A DNA stretch of 64,000 bases from Pseudonocardiaceae bacterium. GTDB lineage: Bacteria > Actinomycetota > Actinomycetes > Mycobacteriales > Pseudonocardiaceae. A model generated the notes under the pieces. That model searched no databases. It had not been told where the DNA came from and saw nothing but the letters and a program-made list of their open reading frames with translations. The number at the start of each line of letters is the position of its first letter. Position 1 is the first letter of the stretch. Of the stretch, positions 1 through 9,207 are shown one piece after another. The translations under genes and the position numbers were made by a program. The stretch lies in assembly GCA_009377865.1 (NCBI GenBank), contig WHTH01000012.1, positions 18,711 to 82,710 on the forward strand. Direction: 5' to 3'.

Positions 1-274
1 CGAAGGACCAATCGGGCCATTCATCGTCCTCGGGTACCACCAGTCGGGCACCGAGCGCGGCGGCAGCCGACAGGTCGGCCTCGGCGCGGTGGTCATCGCG
101 GCGAGCACCTGCCTCGGCGGCCACCGCATCGGGCACCTCTCCCCGCGCGACCTGACGCGCGGCGTGCACCGGCCCGAGCACCTCGACCAGGTCGCACAGC
201 GCCGGAGCCGGCATCTCGGCGACCCGGTTCAGGTACGCCCGAGCATTGCGCAGCTCCCGGTCGCCCGGGCTCAT
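1..274 (-). CDS. dprA: DprA (DNA-processing protein A), N-terminal part only
   Basis: Only the first 91 codons are inside the window; the gene runs off the left edge. DprA binds incoming single-stranded DNA and loads RecA during natural transformation. The visible part has the N-terminal helical domain (start MSPGDRELRNARAYLNRVAE) and then the beginning of the Rossmann-like DNA-binding domain (GARLVVPEDDEWPDW, about residues 75-90), where DprA proteins typically carry a 'tPgDpeYP'-like stretch. The start ATG overlaps the comM stop codon by 4 nt (ATGA), so the two are probably translationally coupled. The order yraN-comM-dprA is the usual actinobacterial one. The family call rests on this context and a short stretch of protein. 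Confidence 0.8.
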   Translation of the reverse strand, partial: MSPGDRELRNARAYLNRVAEMPAPALCDLVEVLGPVHAARQVARGEVPDAVAAEAGARRDDHRAEADLSAAAALGARLVVPEDDEWPDWSF

Positions 275-1838
275 GCCGCACCACCGCCGGTGAGCCCCTG
301 CCGGTCCGCTAGCCCCAGCCGGTCCTTGAATCCCAGCCGATCCTTGAATCCCAGGGCCACCGCGACGTCCTCGGCGCACGGGCGGTCGTGGCCCGCCAGG
401 TCGGCGACAGTCCAGGCCAAGCGCAGGCAACGGTCGGCACCGCGGGCGGTGAGCCCACCCGCCTGCAGTGAGTCCTCGATGGGCGCTGTCACCAACCGCG
501 GTAACCGGAACCGCCTGCGCAATGCAGGGCCCGGGACCTCGGCGTTGGTGTTCCACCCGCACGCGGCCCAGCGTTGCCGGGCCGCCTCCCGGGCCTGCAC
601 CACCCGCTCGCGCACCGTTGCGGTGTTCTCCGACTCGACCTTCGCTGCGGTCCATCGCGGTGAGCGGTCGCAGCGCGACCCGCAGGTCGACCCGGTCGAG
701 CAGCGGTCCGGACAGCCGCCCGAGATACCGGCGGCGGGCCGACGGCGCGCAGACGCAATCCCGCTCGTCAGGAGGCGCGCACGGGCACGGGTTGGCCGCG
801 AGCACGAGCTGGCAGCGTGCGGGGTAGCGAACCACCCCGTCGCGGCGCGCCAGCCGCACCTCGCCGTCCTCGAGTGGGGTGCGCAGCGCCTCCAGCGAGC
901 GCGCTCCGAACTCGGCGACCTCGTCGAGCAGGAGTACCCCCCCGGTGAGCCCGGCTGACCGCCCCGGGCCGGGCGCGCCCGGAACCGCCGCCCACCAGCG
1001 CCGCGACGGAGCTGCTGTGGTGCGGGGCGACGAACGGCGGAGTCTGCAGCAACGGGGCATCGGCAGACAGCAGCCCGGCCACCGAGTGGATCGCGGTGAC
1101 CTCCAGCGCCTGCTCGGCGGACAGCGCGGGCAGCAGACCCACCATCCGCTGGGCGAGCATCGTCTTGCCGGTGCCCGGTGGCCCGGTGAGCAGCAGGTGG
1201 TGGCCGCCCGCAGCAGCCACCTCCACCGCCCAACGGGCGTCGGGTTGGCCGAGCACCTCGGCCAGATCCGGCGCCACCGCCGCGGCGGGGAGCCGACGGA
1301 TGCCGGGACGCGCGAGCCCGGCGCACGGGTCCCGCAACCACGCCAGTACCTCGCGCAACCGGCTCGCACCGTGCACCTCCACCCCGTCGACGAGAGCGGC
1401 CTCGGCCAGGGTCGCCCCCGGCACCACCACCCGGCGCATCCCGGCCTTGCGGGCGGCGAGCACCGCGGGCAGCACGCCGCGGACGGCGCGCAGCCGGCCG
1501 TCCAGCGCCAGCTCACCGATCAGGGCGGTGTCACGCAGCCGCTCGCGCGGCAACCGCTGGTCGGCCGCGAGCAGCGCACACGCAAGAGCCAGGTCGTATC
1601 CCGAACCCGCTTTGGGCAACGTCGCCGGCGAGAGCGCGAGGGTCATCCGCCGCACCGGCCATGCCTCCCCCGAGTTCAGTACCGCCGCCCGCACCCTGTC
1701 CCTGGCCTCGGACAGTGCGGTATCTGGCAGGCCGACCAGTTGAAGGCCGGGTAGCCCGGCACCGATGTCGGCCTCGATCTCGACCAGTACCCCGTCGACC
1801 CCGAGCAGTGCCACCGACCACGCGCTCGCCAGCGACAT
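271..1838 (-). pseudogene. comM: ComM/YifB family Mg-chelatase-like AAA+ ATPase, two apparent frameshifts
   Basis: ComM is an AAA+ helicase that promotes branch migration when transforming DNA is integrated. The N-terminal lobe (MSLASAWSVALLGVDG..., LALSPATLPKAGSGYDLALA) and Walker A (GPPGTGKT) read in one frame down to about 944. The Walker B and zinc-binding part (VLLLDEVAEFGARSLEALR..., CPCAPPDERDCVC) then reads in a second frame from about 940 to 645. The C-terminal lid (SENTATVRERV...LTARGADRCLRLAWTVADL) reads in the third frame from about 640 to 271. One surplus base in a run of seven C (937-943) and one surplus base near 641-642 would restore a full-length protein of about 520 aa. Either the gene is broken or the assembly has two indels. 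The C-terminus carries a tandem LGFKDR duplication. The start shares one base with the yraN stop (TGATG). Confidence 0.85.
314..352 (-). repeat. 18-bp tandem duplication in the comM 3' end
   Basis: The unit reading ccttgaatcccagcc/gat on the plus strand occurs twice in a row with one or two differences. It gives LGFKDRLGFKDRLG in the protein, followed by a third degenerate unit (LADR). It keeps frame and lies beyond the conserved domain, so it is probably slippage expansion without functional consequence. Confidence 0.7.
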
Positions 1839-2224
1839 CAGAACGCGCCCTGCAGGTGTTCCACGGTCGCCGGGCCGTCGGGAGGACACACCACGGCGAC
1901 CACGTCGAACCGGATTTCGCACCACCGGACACGGTGTGCGGACAGCCAGACGGCGGCCAGCCGGCGTATCCGTGCCGCCTTCGCCGCCGTCACAGCCTCC
2001 GCCGGGGCACCGTAACCGAGCCCCGCCCGGGTCTTGACCTCGCAGACCACCAGCCGGGTCCGATCCGTCGCCACGAGGTCGAGCTCCCCCTCCCGACACC
2101 GCCAGTTGCGCGAGAGCACCACGAGACCCTGTGCGGTGAGGAACTCCGCCGCCAGATCCTCGCCGCGCCGACCGAGCTCCTCGCGCCCGCTGCCACCGGT
2201 ACCCGCCCGCGCTACCGCCACCAT
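1838..2224 (-). CDS. YraN / UPF0102 family endonuclease-like protein
   Basis: A 128-aa protein starting MVAVARAGTGG. It carries the UPF0102 signature GRRGEDLAAEFL (about residues 17-28) and the nuclease-like core ...NWRCREGELDLVATD...VVCEVKTRAG. The E-x-DLV...F/CEVK arrangement is the restriction-endonuclease-like fold motif (Glu/Asp/Glu-x-Lys). The cellular role is unsettled; the gene is usually next to comM-dprA, as here. The frame is open 37 codons further upstream, but the conserved part begins just after this ATG, so the shorter start is preferred. The stop shares one base with the comM ATG. Confidence 0.85.
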   Translation of the reverse strand: MVAVARAGTGGSGREELGRRGEDLAAEFLTAQGLVVLSRNWRCREGELDLVATDRTRLVVCEVKTRAGLGYGAPAEAVTAAKAARIRRLAAVWLSAHRVRWCEIRFDVVAVVCPPDGPATVEHLQGAF

Positions 2225-2424
2225 GCCGCCCTCCCCTGCGTCCGCCCCTGCGATCGAGCACAGGATCGCGGGAACAGGCAGACCAGCACCACACGGCGGG
2301 GCCGCAGCTGTGGACAACCGGGCGGATGGGGACAACTCACCGGCCGGGCACCTGCCGGTGGACAGCTCTGTCGGTGCGATCTGCTAGCGGGCCGATATCC
2401 TCGACGGCCAGCGATGCGGCATGG

Positions 2425-2751
2425 TCAGCCGCTGAACGGGCCCCCGGACTCCGGTAGCCGCAGATCCGGTTTGTCCAGTTCCTCGACGTTGACGTCCTTG
2501 AATGTGATCACCCGGACGTTCTTGACGAATCGGGCGGGCCGGTACATGTCCCATACCCACGCGTCGGACATCCGTACCTCGAAATAGACCTCGCCCTCGG
2601 CGTTACGCGCCTGCACGTCGACGCCATTGGCGAGGTAAAACCGCCGCTCGGTCTCCACAACGTAGGCGAACTGCCCCACGATGTCGCGGTACTCCTTGTA
2701 GAGCGACAGCTCCATCTCGGTCTCGTACTTCTCGAGATCCTCTGCGCTCAT
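2425..2751 (-). CDS. DUF2469 domain protein (Rv2901c-like)
   Basis: A 108-aa protein ([20 protein letters not shown]..., ending [10 protein letters not shown]), recognisable over its whole length as the small, highly conserved actinobacterial DUF2469 family; function unknown. It is rich in acidic and aromatic residues and has no signal peptide or membrane segment. The ATG overlaps the rnhB stop by 4 nt (ATGA), so it is probably co-expressed with lepB-rnhB. A gap of about 200 bp without a recognisable gene separates it from yraN; M. tuberculosis has fdhD-fdhF at this junction. Confidence 0.9.
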   Translation of the reverse strand: MSAEDLEKYETEMELSLYKEYRDIVGQFAYVVETERRFYLANGVDVQARNAEGEVYFEVRMSDAWVWDMYRPARFVKNVRVITFKDVNVEELDKPDLRLPESGGPFSG

Positions 2752-3623
2752 CGGGACCTGGCCCCTCCTGGTCGTGCAGGTGACGTCATAGGTTCGGGCA
2801 CCGAATCGCCGGTGTCATCACGAGGGTGGTCGTCGAATCGGTGCGCGGTCGGACCCCCATTCTGGACCACGTCGGCCCAACTGCCAGCGCGCGCCACCGG
2901 ACGTGGCGGCGCTGCCCAGCCGTGGTGCTGCGCCGCGACGGCGACGTTGACGTAGCAGAAGCGGTGCTCGTCGGACGGGCCGTGGGCGACGAGCGCCTCG
3001 GTGTGCTCCATGGTGCAGTAGCCCTTGTGCTCGGCAAAGCCGTAGCGCGGCAGCCGCTCGTGGAGGTCGCACATGATGCGGTCCCTGGTCACTTTCGCGA
3101 GCACCGAGGCGGCAGCAACGCATGCGGCCGCCCGGTCGCCGCCGACCACTGCCATGTTCGGTGCGGTCAGCCCGGACACTCGGAACCCGTCTGTGAGCAC
3201 ATAGCCAGGGTGCACCGCCAGCCCCGCGACGGCACGGCGCATCCCCTCCAGATTCGCCACGTGCACACCCAGCGCATCGACCTCCGCCGGTGGGATGGCC
3301 ACGACACAGCGGGCCACCGCACGGGATTCGAGCAGCGCGAAATAGCGCTGGCGGGTTGCCGGTGCGAGCAGCTTGGAGTCGGTGAGGCCGTCGAGTGCGG
3401 CGGAATCGCCCGGCCGCAGCACACACGCCGCCACCACCAGCGGGCCGGCGCACGCACCGCGTCCCGCCTCGTCCACCCCGGCGACCGGACCGAGCCCGCG
3501 ACGGTGCAGCGTGGCCTGCAACGTCCAACTGCCCGAGCCGCGGCGGACGATCGCGCGCGGCGGCCACGGCACACTCCCCGACGGCAGCCCCGTGGCCCGT
3601 GCCACCGCCGGCCCCGGGGTCAA
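2748..3623 (-). CDS. rnhB: Ribonuclease HII
   Basis: Cleaves the RNA strand of RNA-DNA hybrids and single ribonucleotides in DNA. The motif [18 protein letters not shown] (residues 46-63) supplies the first catalytic Asp-Glu pair; [20 protein letters not shown] and [11 protein letters not shown] follow in the expected order. The conserved core is full length. The C-terminus carries an extra tail of about 50 polar residues. The frame opens at a TTG codon that overlaps the lepB stop (TTGA). A GTG at 3572 ([11 protein letters not shown]) matches the mycobacterial N-terminus better and may be the true start. Confidence 0.93.
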   Translation of the reverse strand: MTPGPAVARATGLPSGSVPWPPRAIVRRGSGSWTLQATLHRRGLGPVAGVDEAGRGACAGPLVVAACVLRPGDSAALDGLTDSKLLAPATRQRYFALLESRAVARCVVAIPPAEVDALGVHVANLEGMRRAVAGLAVHPGYVLTDGFRVSGLTAPNMAVVGGDRAAACVAAASVLAKVTRDRIMCDLHERLPRYGFAEHKGYCTMEHTEALVAHGPSDEHRFCYVNVAVAAQHHGWAAPPRPVARAGSWADVVQNGGPTAHRFDDHPRDDTGDSVPEPMTSPARPGGARSR

Positions 3624-4417
3624 CGGCGCTCCGAAGCGACCGACGACTGCTGCGGATTCGGATCGGCGATGCCGTCCCAGCGGCTCGGCGGCATCACGAT
3701 CAGCCGTGCCTCACCGATCACGTTGTCCACCGGGATGGTGCCGTTTCGCGGATCATCGACGTGCCGGCGGGAGTCCGCGGAGTTCTTCCGGTTGTCACCC
3801 ATCACCCACAGATTCCCTTCGGGCACCGTCACCGGCGCGAAGTCTTCCTGCGGCTGCCCGCCCTCGAGATAGACGTACGGCTCGACCAGCGGCTTGCCGT
3901 CGACCAGCACGCGATCTTGCCCGTCGCAGCACTCCACGGTCTGGCCACCGGTGGCGATCACCCGTTTGACGAAGTCCCGCTCGTCGGGCGGAGCGAGCCC
4001 GATCAGCGAGGCGACTTCCTGCAGACCGCGTAGCACCACGTTGTCCGGCTCAGCGCTGCTGAACTCTGCGCTACCGGCCCAGGAGTTCGGGCCGCGGAAC
4101 ACGATCACGTCACCGGGCACCGGGCCGCTGAAACGATAAGTCACCTTGTCGACGAGCACACGGTCGTTGGTACACCCGCTACATCCGTGCAGCGTCTGCT
4201 CCATCGACGCCGACGGGATCAGGTAGACACGTGCCAGGAACGTCTGGATGAGGAACGTGAGCACCAGCGCCGTGACGACCAGGATCGGCAGCTCACGCCA
4301 GAACGAACCCTTCTTGCGCTGCTTCCTCCGCCGGTGCCTGGCTTGGCTGCGCGAACGCTCCGGGAGACCATCGCGATCGTCGCCACGGGCGGGATCGGTC
4401 GAAGGCACGGCCACCAC
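3620..4417 (-). CDS. lepB: Signal peptidase I
   Basis: Membrane-anchored Ser/Lys endopeptidase that removes signal peptides from exported proteins. A basic N-terminal stretch (residues 20-36, [16 protein letters not shown]) precedes one transmembrane helix (about 43-60). The catalytic Ser71 is in PSASMEQTL and the general base Lys151 is in [12 protein letters not shown]; box E (GDNR...SADSR) is present near residue 215. The active domain faces outward. At 265 aa the length is normal. It sits between rplS and rnhB, the standard actinobacterial position, and overlaps the rnhB frame by 4 nt. Confidence 0.95.
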   Translation of the reverse strand: MVAVPSTDPARGDDRDGLPERSRSQARHRRRKQRKKGSFWRELPILVVTALVLTFLIQTFLARVYLIPSASMEQTLHGCSGCTNDRVLVDKVTYRFSGPVPGDVIVFRGPNSWAGSAEFSSAEPDNVVLRGLQEVASLIGLAPPDERDFVKRVIATGGQTVECCDGQDRVLVDGKPLVEPYVYLEGGQPQEDFAPVTVPEGNLWVMGDNRKNSADSRRHVDDPRNGTIPVDNVIGEARLIVMPPSRWDGIADPNPQQSSVASERR

Positions 4418-4449
4418 TTCAGGCTACGGGAGCCGATCCGGCGACCGGA

Positions 4450-4806
4450 TCAGGACGCCGGTGCCTGGCGCTTCTCCTTGATCTTGGCTGCCTTGCCGCG
4501 CAGGTCGCGCAGGTAGTACAGCTTCGCACGCCGGACGTCGCCGCGGGTCACGACCTCGATCTTGGCGATGTTCGGGGTGTGCACCGGGAAGGTCCGCTCG
4601 ACGCCCACGCCGAACGACACCTTGCGCACGGTGAAGGTCTCCCGGAAGCCACTGCCCTGACGCCGGATGACCGCGCCCTGGAACACCTGGACACGCTGGC
4701 GCGAGCCCTCGATGACACGGACGTGGACCTTGAGCGTGTCGCCCGGCCGGAAGTCGGGGATATCGGAACGCAGCGACTGGGCGTCCAGTGCGTCCAGGGT
4801 GTTCAT
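4450..4806 (-). CDS. rplS: Ribosomal protein L19
   Basis: A 118-aa large-subunit protein at the 30S-50S interface. [19 protein letters not shown]..., [16 protein letters not shown] and [20 protein letters not shown] are diagnostic, and the length is normal. The frame is open 48 codons upstream, but homology begins at this ATG, which has AGGACGG about 8 nt upstream. It lies downstream of trmD, from which it is separated by 234 bp that hold no recognisable gene and probably its own promoter. Confidence 0.97.
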   Translation of the reverse strand: MNTLDALDAQSLRSDIPDFRPGDTLKVHVRVIEGSRQRVQVFQGAVIRRQGSGFRETFTVRKVSFGVGVERTFPVHTPNIAKIEVVTRGDVRRAKLYYLRDLRGKAAKIKEKRQAPAS

Positions 4807-5040
4807 CGGTGGTCCGTCCTCGTCGTCGTGATCGTCGTTCCCGGTGACCGCCTGGCAGGCGGGCACAGTGTTCGCCCGCCGGCATAACTCGGTGGCGGCA
4901 TGGCACCGGGAGGGTCGCGCAGGCTGTTCAGGGGCGCAGCCCGAACTCACGCCGACAGAGCAGGGCTCGTCCGACTGCGGCGACCCAGTGTGCCAGACGG
5001 GTCGCGCGGTGACGAAACCGGGCGGGCCCGGCAGGAGTCG

Positions 5041-5805
5041 TCAGCTGTCGTCAGCCGAGTCATTGCCACGCAGCTCGTCGAGCACGGCGCGGTCGTCGGC
5101 ATCGAGCTGGTCGGGCGGCAGTGCGTCGAGCAGGTCCGGGCGCCGGGCGGCGGTCCGTTGCAGTGATCGGTCGCGGCGCCAGCGCGCGATGGCGGTGTGG
5201 TTTCCCGTACGCAGCACGGTCGGCACGTCGCGCCCGCGCCACACCTCGGGGCGGGTGTAGCACGGTCCCTCGAGCAGACCGTCGGAGAATGAGTCCTGGG
5301 CCGCGGAGGCAGGGTTGCCGAGCACACCGGGCAGCAGCCGGGCCACCGCCTCGACCATGACCAGTGTGGCCACCTCGCCGCCGACCAGCACGTAATCGCC
5401 GATGGACAGTTCGTCGACGTCCATCCGGGTGGCCGCCTCGTCGAGCACGCGCTGGTCGATGCCCTCGTAGCGGCCGCACCCGAACACCAGCCATGGCTGC
5501 TCCGCGAGCTCGGCTGCGACCGCCTGGGTGAATGGGCGACCTGCCGGGCCGGGCACCACCAGCCGTGGCGGGGGCTGCCCCGCGCACACCTCGTCGAGCG
5601 CTTCCCCCCACACCTGCGGGCGCATCACCATGCCCGGGCCACCGCCGTACGGCGCGTCGTCCACGGCCCGGTGCACGTCATGGGTCCAGTCCCGGAGATC
5701 GTGCACGGCGAAGGACAGCAGGCCCCGCTCGATCGCCCTGCCGAGCAGGGCTTCCCGGGCGGGCGCGAGGTAGTCGGGAAAGATCGTCACAACGTCGATG
5801 CGCAC
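5041..5805 (-). CDS. trmD: tRNA (guanine-N1)-methyltransferase
   Basis: Methylates G37 of tRNAs with a G at position 36, preventing +1 frameshifting; uses SAM bound in a trefoil-knot fold. [13 protein letters not shown] at the N-terminus, [15 protein letters not shown] (about 49-63), [11 protein letters not shown] and [11 protein letters not shown] (the knot, about residues 133-143) are all present. At 254 aa the length is normal. It begins at a GTG 3 nt after the rimM stop; rpsP-khpA-rimM-trmD is the classic operon. Confidence 0.96.
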   Translation of the reverse strand: MRIDVVTIFPDYLAPAREALLGRAIERGLLSFAVHDLRDWTHDVHRAVDDAPYGGGPGMVMRPQVWGEALDEVCAGQPPPRLVVPGPAGRPFTQAVAAELAEQPWLVFGCGRYEGIDQRVLDEAATRMDVDELSIGDYVLVGGEVATLVMVEAVARLLPGVLGNPASAAQDSFSDGLLEGPCYTRPEVWRGRDVPTVLRTGNHTAIARWRRDRSLQRTAARRPDLLDALPPDQLDADDRAVLDELRGNDSADDS

Positions 5806-5808
5806 GGT

Positions 5809-6330
5809 TCAGGACTCCCCGAGCAGGCCTTCCGGCGGGTCGATGACGACCCGGCCGGTGGCGAGGTCCACCTCGCAGACGATGGCCCGGACGAACGGCA
5901 CCAGTTCCTCCCCGTGCTCGGTGTCGAGCAGCAACAGGTCGTGGGCGGGAGCGTGCACCACCTCCCGGATGGTGCCCAGCCGTGCGCCGTCGGCGCGCAC
6001 CGCAGCGAGCCCTTCCAGCTGGCGGTCGTGGAACTCGTCCGGGTCCCCGGTCGGGGGCAGTGATTCGGTGTCGACGGTGAGCAAGGTCCCCCGCAGCTGC
6101 GCGGCGGCATCGCGGTCGGTCACCCCCTCGAAGGTGACCAGCAGCCGACCCGCATGGGGGCGGGCGGAGCGCACCACCAGGGTACGATCCCCTGCTGTCA
6201 GGGTTGCGCCTGACGAGAAGCGCTGCTCGGGGAAATCGGTGCGGACGTCCACGGTGACCTCGCCGCGCAGCCCGTGTGGCCGGCCTACCCAGCCCACCAT
6301 CCGCTCGCGCGCGGGACCGGCCGGCGGCAC
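5809..6330 (-). CDS. rimM: 16S rRNA processing protein RimM
   Basis: Assembly factor for the head of the 30S subunit; binds S19. The N-terminal RimM domain (VGWVGRPHGLRGEVTVDVRTD) is followed by a PRC-barrel domain (FHDRQLEGLAAV..., ELVPFVRAIVCEVDLATG). At 173 aa it fits the family. The first ATG-frame start is used because it follows the khpA stop by 5 nt; a second Met at residue 11 (MVGWVG) would also give a normal protein. Confidence 0.94.
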   Translation of the reverse strand: MPPAGPARERMVGWVGRPHGLRGEVTVDVRTDFPEQRFSSGATLTAGDRTLVVRSARPHAGRLLVTFEGVTDRDAAAQLRGTLLTVDTESLPPTGDPDEFHDRQLEGLAAVRADGARLGTIREVVHAPAHDLLLLDTEHGEELVPFVRAIVCEVDLATGRVVIDPPEGLLGES

Positions 6331-6335
6331 GGCGA

Positions 6336-6575
6336 TCAGCGATCGGTGTCGACGACGTCAACCCGCACGCCGCGGCCACCGACGCCGCTCATCACGGTGC
6401 GCAGCGCGGTCGCGGTGCGACCACCGCGGCCGATCACCTTGCCCAGGTCATCGGGGTGCACGTGCACCTCGAGGGTGCGGCCCCGACGGGTCGTGACCAG
6501 CGCCACGCGCACGTCATCGGGATGGTCGACGATGCCGCGGACGAGGTGCTCCAGCGCGTCCGCCAGCATGCTCAC
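6336..6575 (-). CDS. khpA: KH-domain RNA-binding protein KhpA (YlqC family)
   Basis: A 79-aa single KH-domain protein. The central [21 protein letters not shown] has the GxxG loop (GRGG) that contacts RNA. It is always found between rpsP and rimM in Gram-positive bacteria and in others works with KhpB; no khpB lies in this window. Its GTG start overlaps the rpsP stop (GTGA), so translation is probably coupled to S16. Confidence 0.94.
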   Translation of the reverse strand: MSMLADALEHLVRGIVDHPDDVRVALVTTRRGRTLEVHVHPDDLGKVIGRGGRTATALRTVMSGVGGRGVRVDVVDTDR

Positions 6576-7090
6576 GCCTGCCCGTTCCCGGCCTTCGCTG
6601 CGTCTGCTGCGCCCGCTGGGACTTCGGAGCTTTCGGAGCCTTCGGCCGACTCGGCCTTGGGCTTCTCGTCAGCACTGCCGGCGTCGGTCTCCGACTTGCG
6701 GCCGCCACCCCTCTTTCGGGGCGTGGTCGCCTCGGTGGACGGCCGCTCACCGGCCTCGGACAGCGCCTTGGCGAACAGCTCGGCCTTGTCGGGCCGGGGC
6801 TCGCGGTGCTCGAGGGTGCCCTCGGTGCCAGGCAGACCCTTGAACGTCTGCCAGTCACCGGTGACCTTGAAGATGCTCTGTACGGTCTCGGTGGGCTGGG
6901 CACCCACGCCGAGCCAGTACTGCGCGCGCTCGGAGTCGACCTGGATGAAGCTCGGCTCCTCCTTGGGATGGTACTTGCCGATCGTCTCGATGGCCTTGCC
7001 GTTGCGGCGTGTGCGGGCATCGGCGACGACGATCCGGTAGTGCGGCTGGCGGACCTTGCCGAGCCGCATGAGCTTGATCTTGACGGCCAC
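6572..7090 (-). CDS. rpsP: Ribosomal protein S16
   Basis: Small-subunit protein. The core ([19 protein letters not shown]..., [34 protein letters not shown]) takes the first 85 residues or so. A low-complexity Glu/Ala/Ser/Lys-rich tail extends it to 172 aa, as in many actinobacteria; the tail is poorly conserved. The frame is open further upstream, but GTG at 7090 starts the conserved sequence and has AGGAG 10-11 nt before it. It is the first gene of the rpsP-khpA-rimM-trmD operon; the 162 bp upstream presumably hold the promoter. Confidence 0.95.
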   Translation of the reverse strand: MAVKIKLMRLGKVRQPHYRIVVADARTRRNGKAIETIGKYHPKEEPSFIQVDSERAQYWLGVGAQPTETVQSIFKVTGDWQTFKGLPGTEGTLEHREPRPDKAELFAKALSEAGERPSTEATTPRKRGGGRKSETDAGSADEKPKAESAEGSESSEVPAGAADAAKAGNGQA

Positions 7091-7252
7091 GGGTGCAGCT
7101 ACTCCTGTCGGACAGTGCGTGTTCACGGATGAGCGCGCGATCGGCGTGGGGCTACCGGTCACCAGCACTCGCGAGGGCAGGTCGACGCAGCGCGGTGAGA
7201 GGGCCCGCCACGGCAACAGCTGTCCATTGTGCCATCGGCTGCGGGATGCTCA

Positions 7253-8107
7253 TCACCCGGGATCAACCCCGAGGGTCATCAGCAACAGGCCGATCGCAGG
7301 CAGCAGGTTGTTGGCCTGATGCGCCACGATACTCGACAGCAGGTTGCCGGTCAGCACACGGGCCAGCCCGATCGGAAGTGAGACCACGATCAGCAGCGGG
7401 GTGCGCAGCAGCTCCAGGTGCGCAACCGAGAACAGCAACGTGGTCACGACGAAGATCAGCCAACGGTTGAGCCGCCAGTGTTCGAACGCACGCCACAGCG
7501 CGCCGCGGAACAGTATCTCCTCGCACATCGGCGCGATCAACCAGACCACCAGGAACAGCGTGACCGCCGTCACCGGGCCGAGACGCTGGCCGTCGAAGGC
7601 CTCGCCGACCGCCGAGTTTGCCTGGTCGGTGCCGACCCAGGCGGCCCACAGCGCCGAGGCCGGAATGGTGAGCACCAGACCGATCCCACCCAGCACGAGA
7701 CCGAAGCCGACATCGCGCCAGCTCCACCGCACCGACAGCTCGCGGTGTAACCGGCCGAGCCGGGAGCCGCTGCCGAGCAGCTGGGTCGCGCCGAGCGCGA
7801 CCAGCGCCGCGAGCGTGGTGGGCACGGCCAGTGCAGCCAGCAGCGCCATGGGGGGCAACGGCCCATCCTCGGCCACCTTCGGATCGGCGAGTGCGAAGGG
7901 CACCAGCACGAACAGCGAGACCAGCAGGAACGTCGCCTCGGCGACGCCGAACACCGCGAGCATCCGCCAGCCCGCTTTCCGCCCTCCTGCCCGCGGCGAC
8001 CGGCCGTCGACAGGCAACGATCCGTCGGGTGGCGGGTACGAACCGGGCGGCCACCCCCCGTAGGCGCCCCGCTGCGGTGAGGAGCCGGGCGGCTGCGGGG
8101 CGGTCAC
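7253..8107 (-). CDS. CPBP family intramembrane metalloprotease
   Basis: A 284-aa protein with a Pro/Gly-rich cytoplasmic N-terminus (residues 1-45) and about seven to eight hydrophobic helices. The CPBP (CAAX protease and bacteriocin-processing, Abi) motifs are visible: EEILFRGALW (two Glu and Arg), then FSVAHLELL (His) and SSIVAHQANN (His, Asn), the putative zinc ligands. The substrate is unknown. Its GTG overlaps the amidohydrolase stop (GTGA), so it may be read from the ffh side as part of one transcript. Confidence 0.87.
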   Translation of the reverse strand: MTAPQPPGSSPQRGAYGGWPPGSYPPPDGSLPVDGRSPRAGGRKAGWRMLAVFGVAEATFLLVSLFVLVPFALADPKVAEDGPLPPMALLAALAVPTTLAALVALGATQLLGSGSRLGRLHRELSVRWSWRDVGFGLVLGGIGLVLTIPASALWAAWVGTDQANSAVGEAFDGQRLGPVTAVTLFLVVWLIAPMCEEILFRGALWRAFEHWRLNRWLIFVVTTLLFSVAHLELLRTPLLIVVSLPIGLARVLTGNLLSSIVAHQANNLLPAIGLLLMTLGVDPG

Positions 8108-9207
8108 GGTAGCTCCCCGACCGCACGGCCCCGAAGCAGGGTCAGCAGCGGGTTGCGTAGCGTCTCCGGGTCGCGGCGCGGATCGGCACCGGTGACCAGC
8201 AGGTCGGCAGGGGCGCCGTCGATCAGGCCGGGGGCACCGAGCCAGTCACGGGCCGCCCAGCTCGCCGCCGCCAGCGCTGCCTCGCCGTTCATCCCCGCCG
8301 CGCGCAGCGCCACGATCTCGTCGACGATGCGGCCGTGCTCGATGCCACCTCCCGCATCGGTGCCCGCATAGACCGGCACGCCCGCCTCGATCGCTGCGCG
8401 CAGCGTGGTGGGCATCGCCTCGTGCAGCGTGAGCATGTGCGCGGCGTAGCCGGGGTACTTCGTGGCGCCTGCCGCGATCGAGGGAAAGTTCTCGACGTTG
8501 ATCAGCGTGGGCACCAGCGCGGTGCCCCGTGAGGCCATCCGGTTGATCGTGTCGTCGGTCAGTCCGGTGCCGTGCTCGATGCAGTCGATCCCGGCACCGA
8601 TCAGGCCGGGCAGTGCAGCCTCCCCGAACACGTGTGCCGTGACCCGGGCGCCGAGCTCGTGGGCGGTCGCGATGGCCTCGGCGAGCACCGCGTCGGACCA
8701 CAGCGGGGTGAGGTCACCGACCGAGCGGTCGATGAAGTCGCCGACGAGCTTGACCCAGCCGTCGCCGTAGCGAGCCTGCTCGGCTACCGCCTGGGGCAAC
8801 AAGGCAGGATCGTCCAACTCGGCCCCGACGCCGGGGATGTAACGCTTGGGCAGCGCGAGGTGGGTGCCAGCGCGGATGATCCGGGGCAGCTCGTCGCGTT
8901 GCTGCAGCGGCCTGGTGTCGATCGGCGTCCCGCAGTCTCGGATCAGCAGCGTGCCACCGCTCCGGTCGGTACGTGCCTGTTCGGCCGCCTCGTCCAGGCT
9001 CACCCCACCGGATGGGCCGAGACCGACGTGGCAATGCGCGTCGACCAGCCCCGGTAGCAGGTAGCCGCCATCGATCACCGTCTCGGCACCGGGGACCGGC
9101 TCGGCTCGGATCCGCCCGTCGGCGACCCACAGCTGCGCCGGCTCGCCACCGGGCAGCAGCACGCCCCGCAGGTGCAGCCGTGGCCCTGCGTCGACCGCGT
9201 CGGTCAC
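8104..9207 (-). CDS. Imidazolonepropionase-like metal-dependent amidohydrolase (Rv2915c-like)
   Basis: A 367-aa amidohydrolase of the TIM-barrel superfamily. The metal site is shown by LVDAHCHVGLG (HxH), a likely bridging Lys in GDGWVKLVGDF, then VTAHVFGEAAL and CIEHGTGL (His), and GTDAGG (Asp). It is full length with the usual C-terminal return to the beta-sandwich (GAPADLLVTGADP). The substrate cannot be told from sequence. It overlaps the ffh stop by 4 nt (GTGA), matching the ffh-downstream amidohydrolase in mycobacteria. Confidence 0.88.
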   Translation of the reverse strand: MTDAVDAGPRLHLRGVLLPGGEPAQLWVADGRIRAEPVPGAETVIDGGYLLPGLVDAHCHVGLGPSGGVSLDEAAEQARTDRSGGTLLIRDCGTPIDTRPLQQRDELPRIIRAGTHLALPKRYIPGVGAELDDPALLPQAVAEQARYGDGWVKLVGDFIDRSVGDLTPLWSDAVLAEAIATAHELGARVTAHVFGEAALPGLIGAGIDCIEHGTGLTDDTINRMASRGTALVPTLINVENFPSIAAGATKYPGYAAHMLTLHEAMPTTLRAAIEAGVPVYAGTDAGGGIEHGRIVDEIVALRAAGMNGEAALAAASWAARDWLGAPGLIDGAPADLLVTGADPRRDPETLRNPLLTLLRGRAVGELP

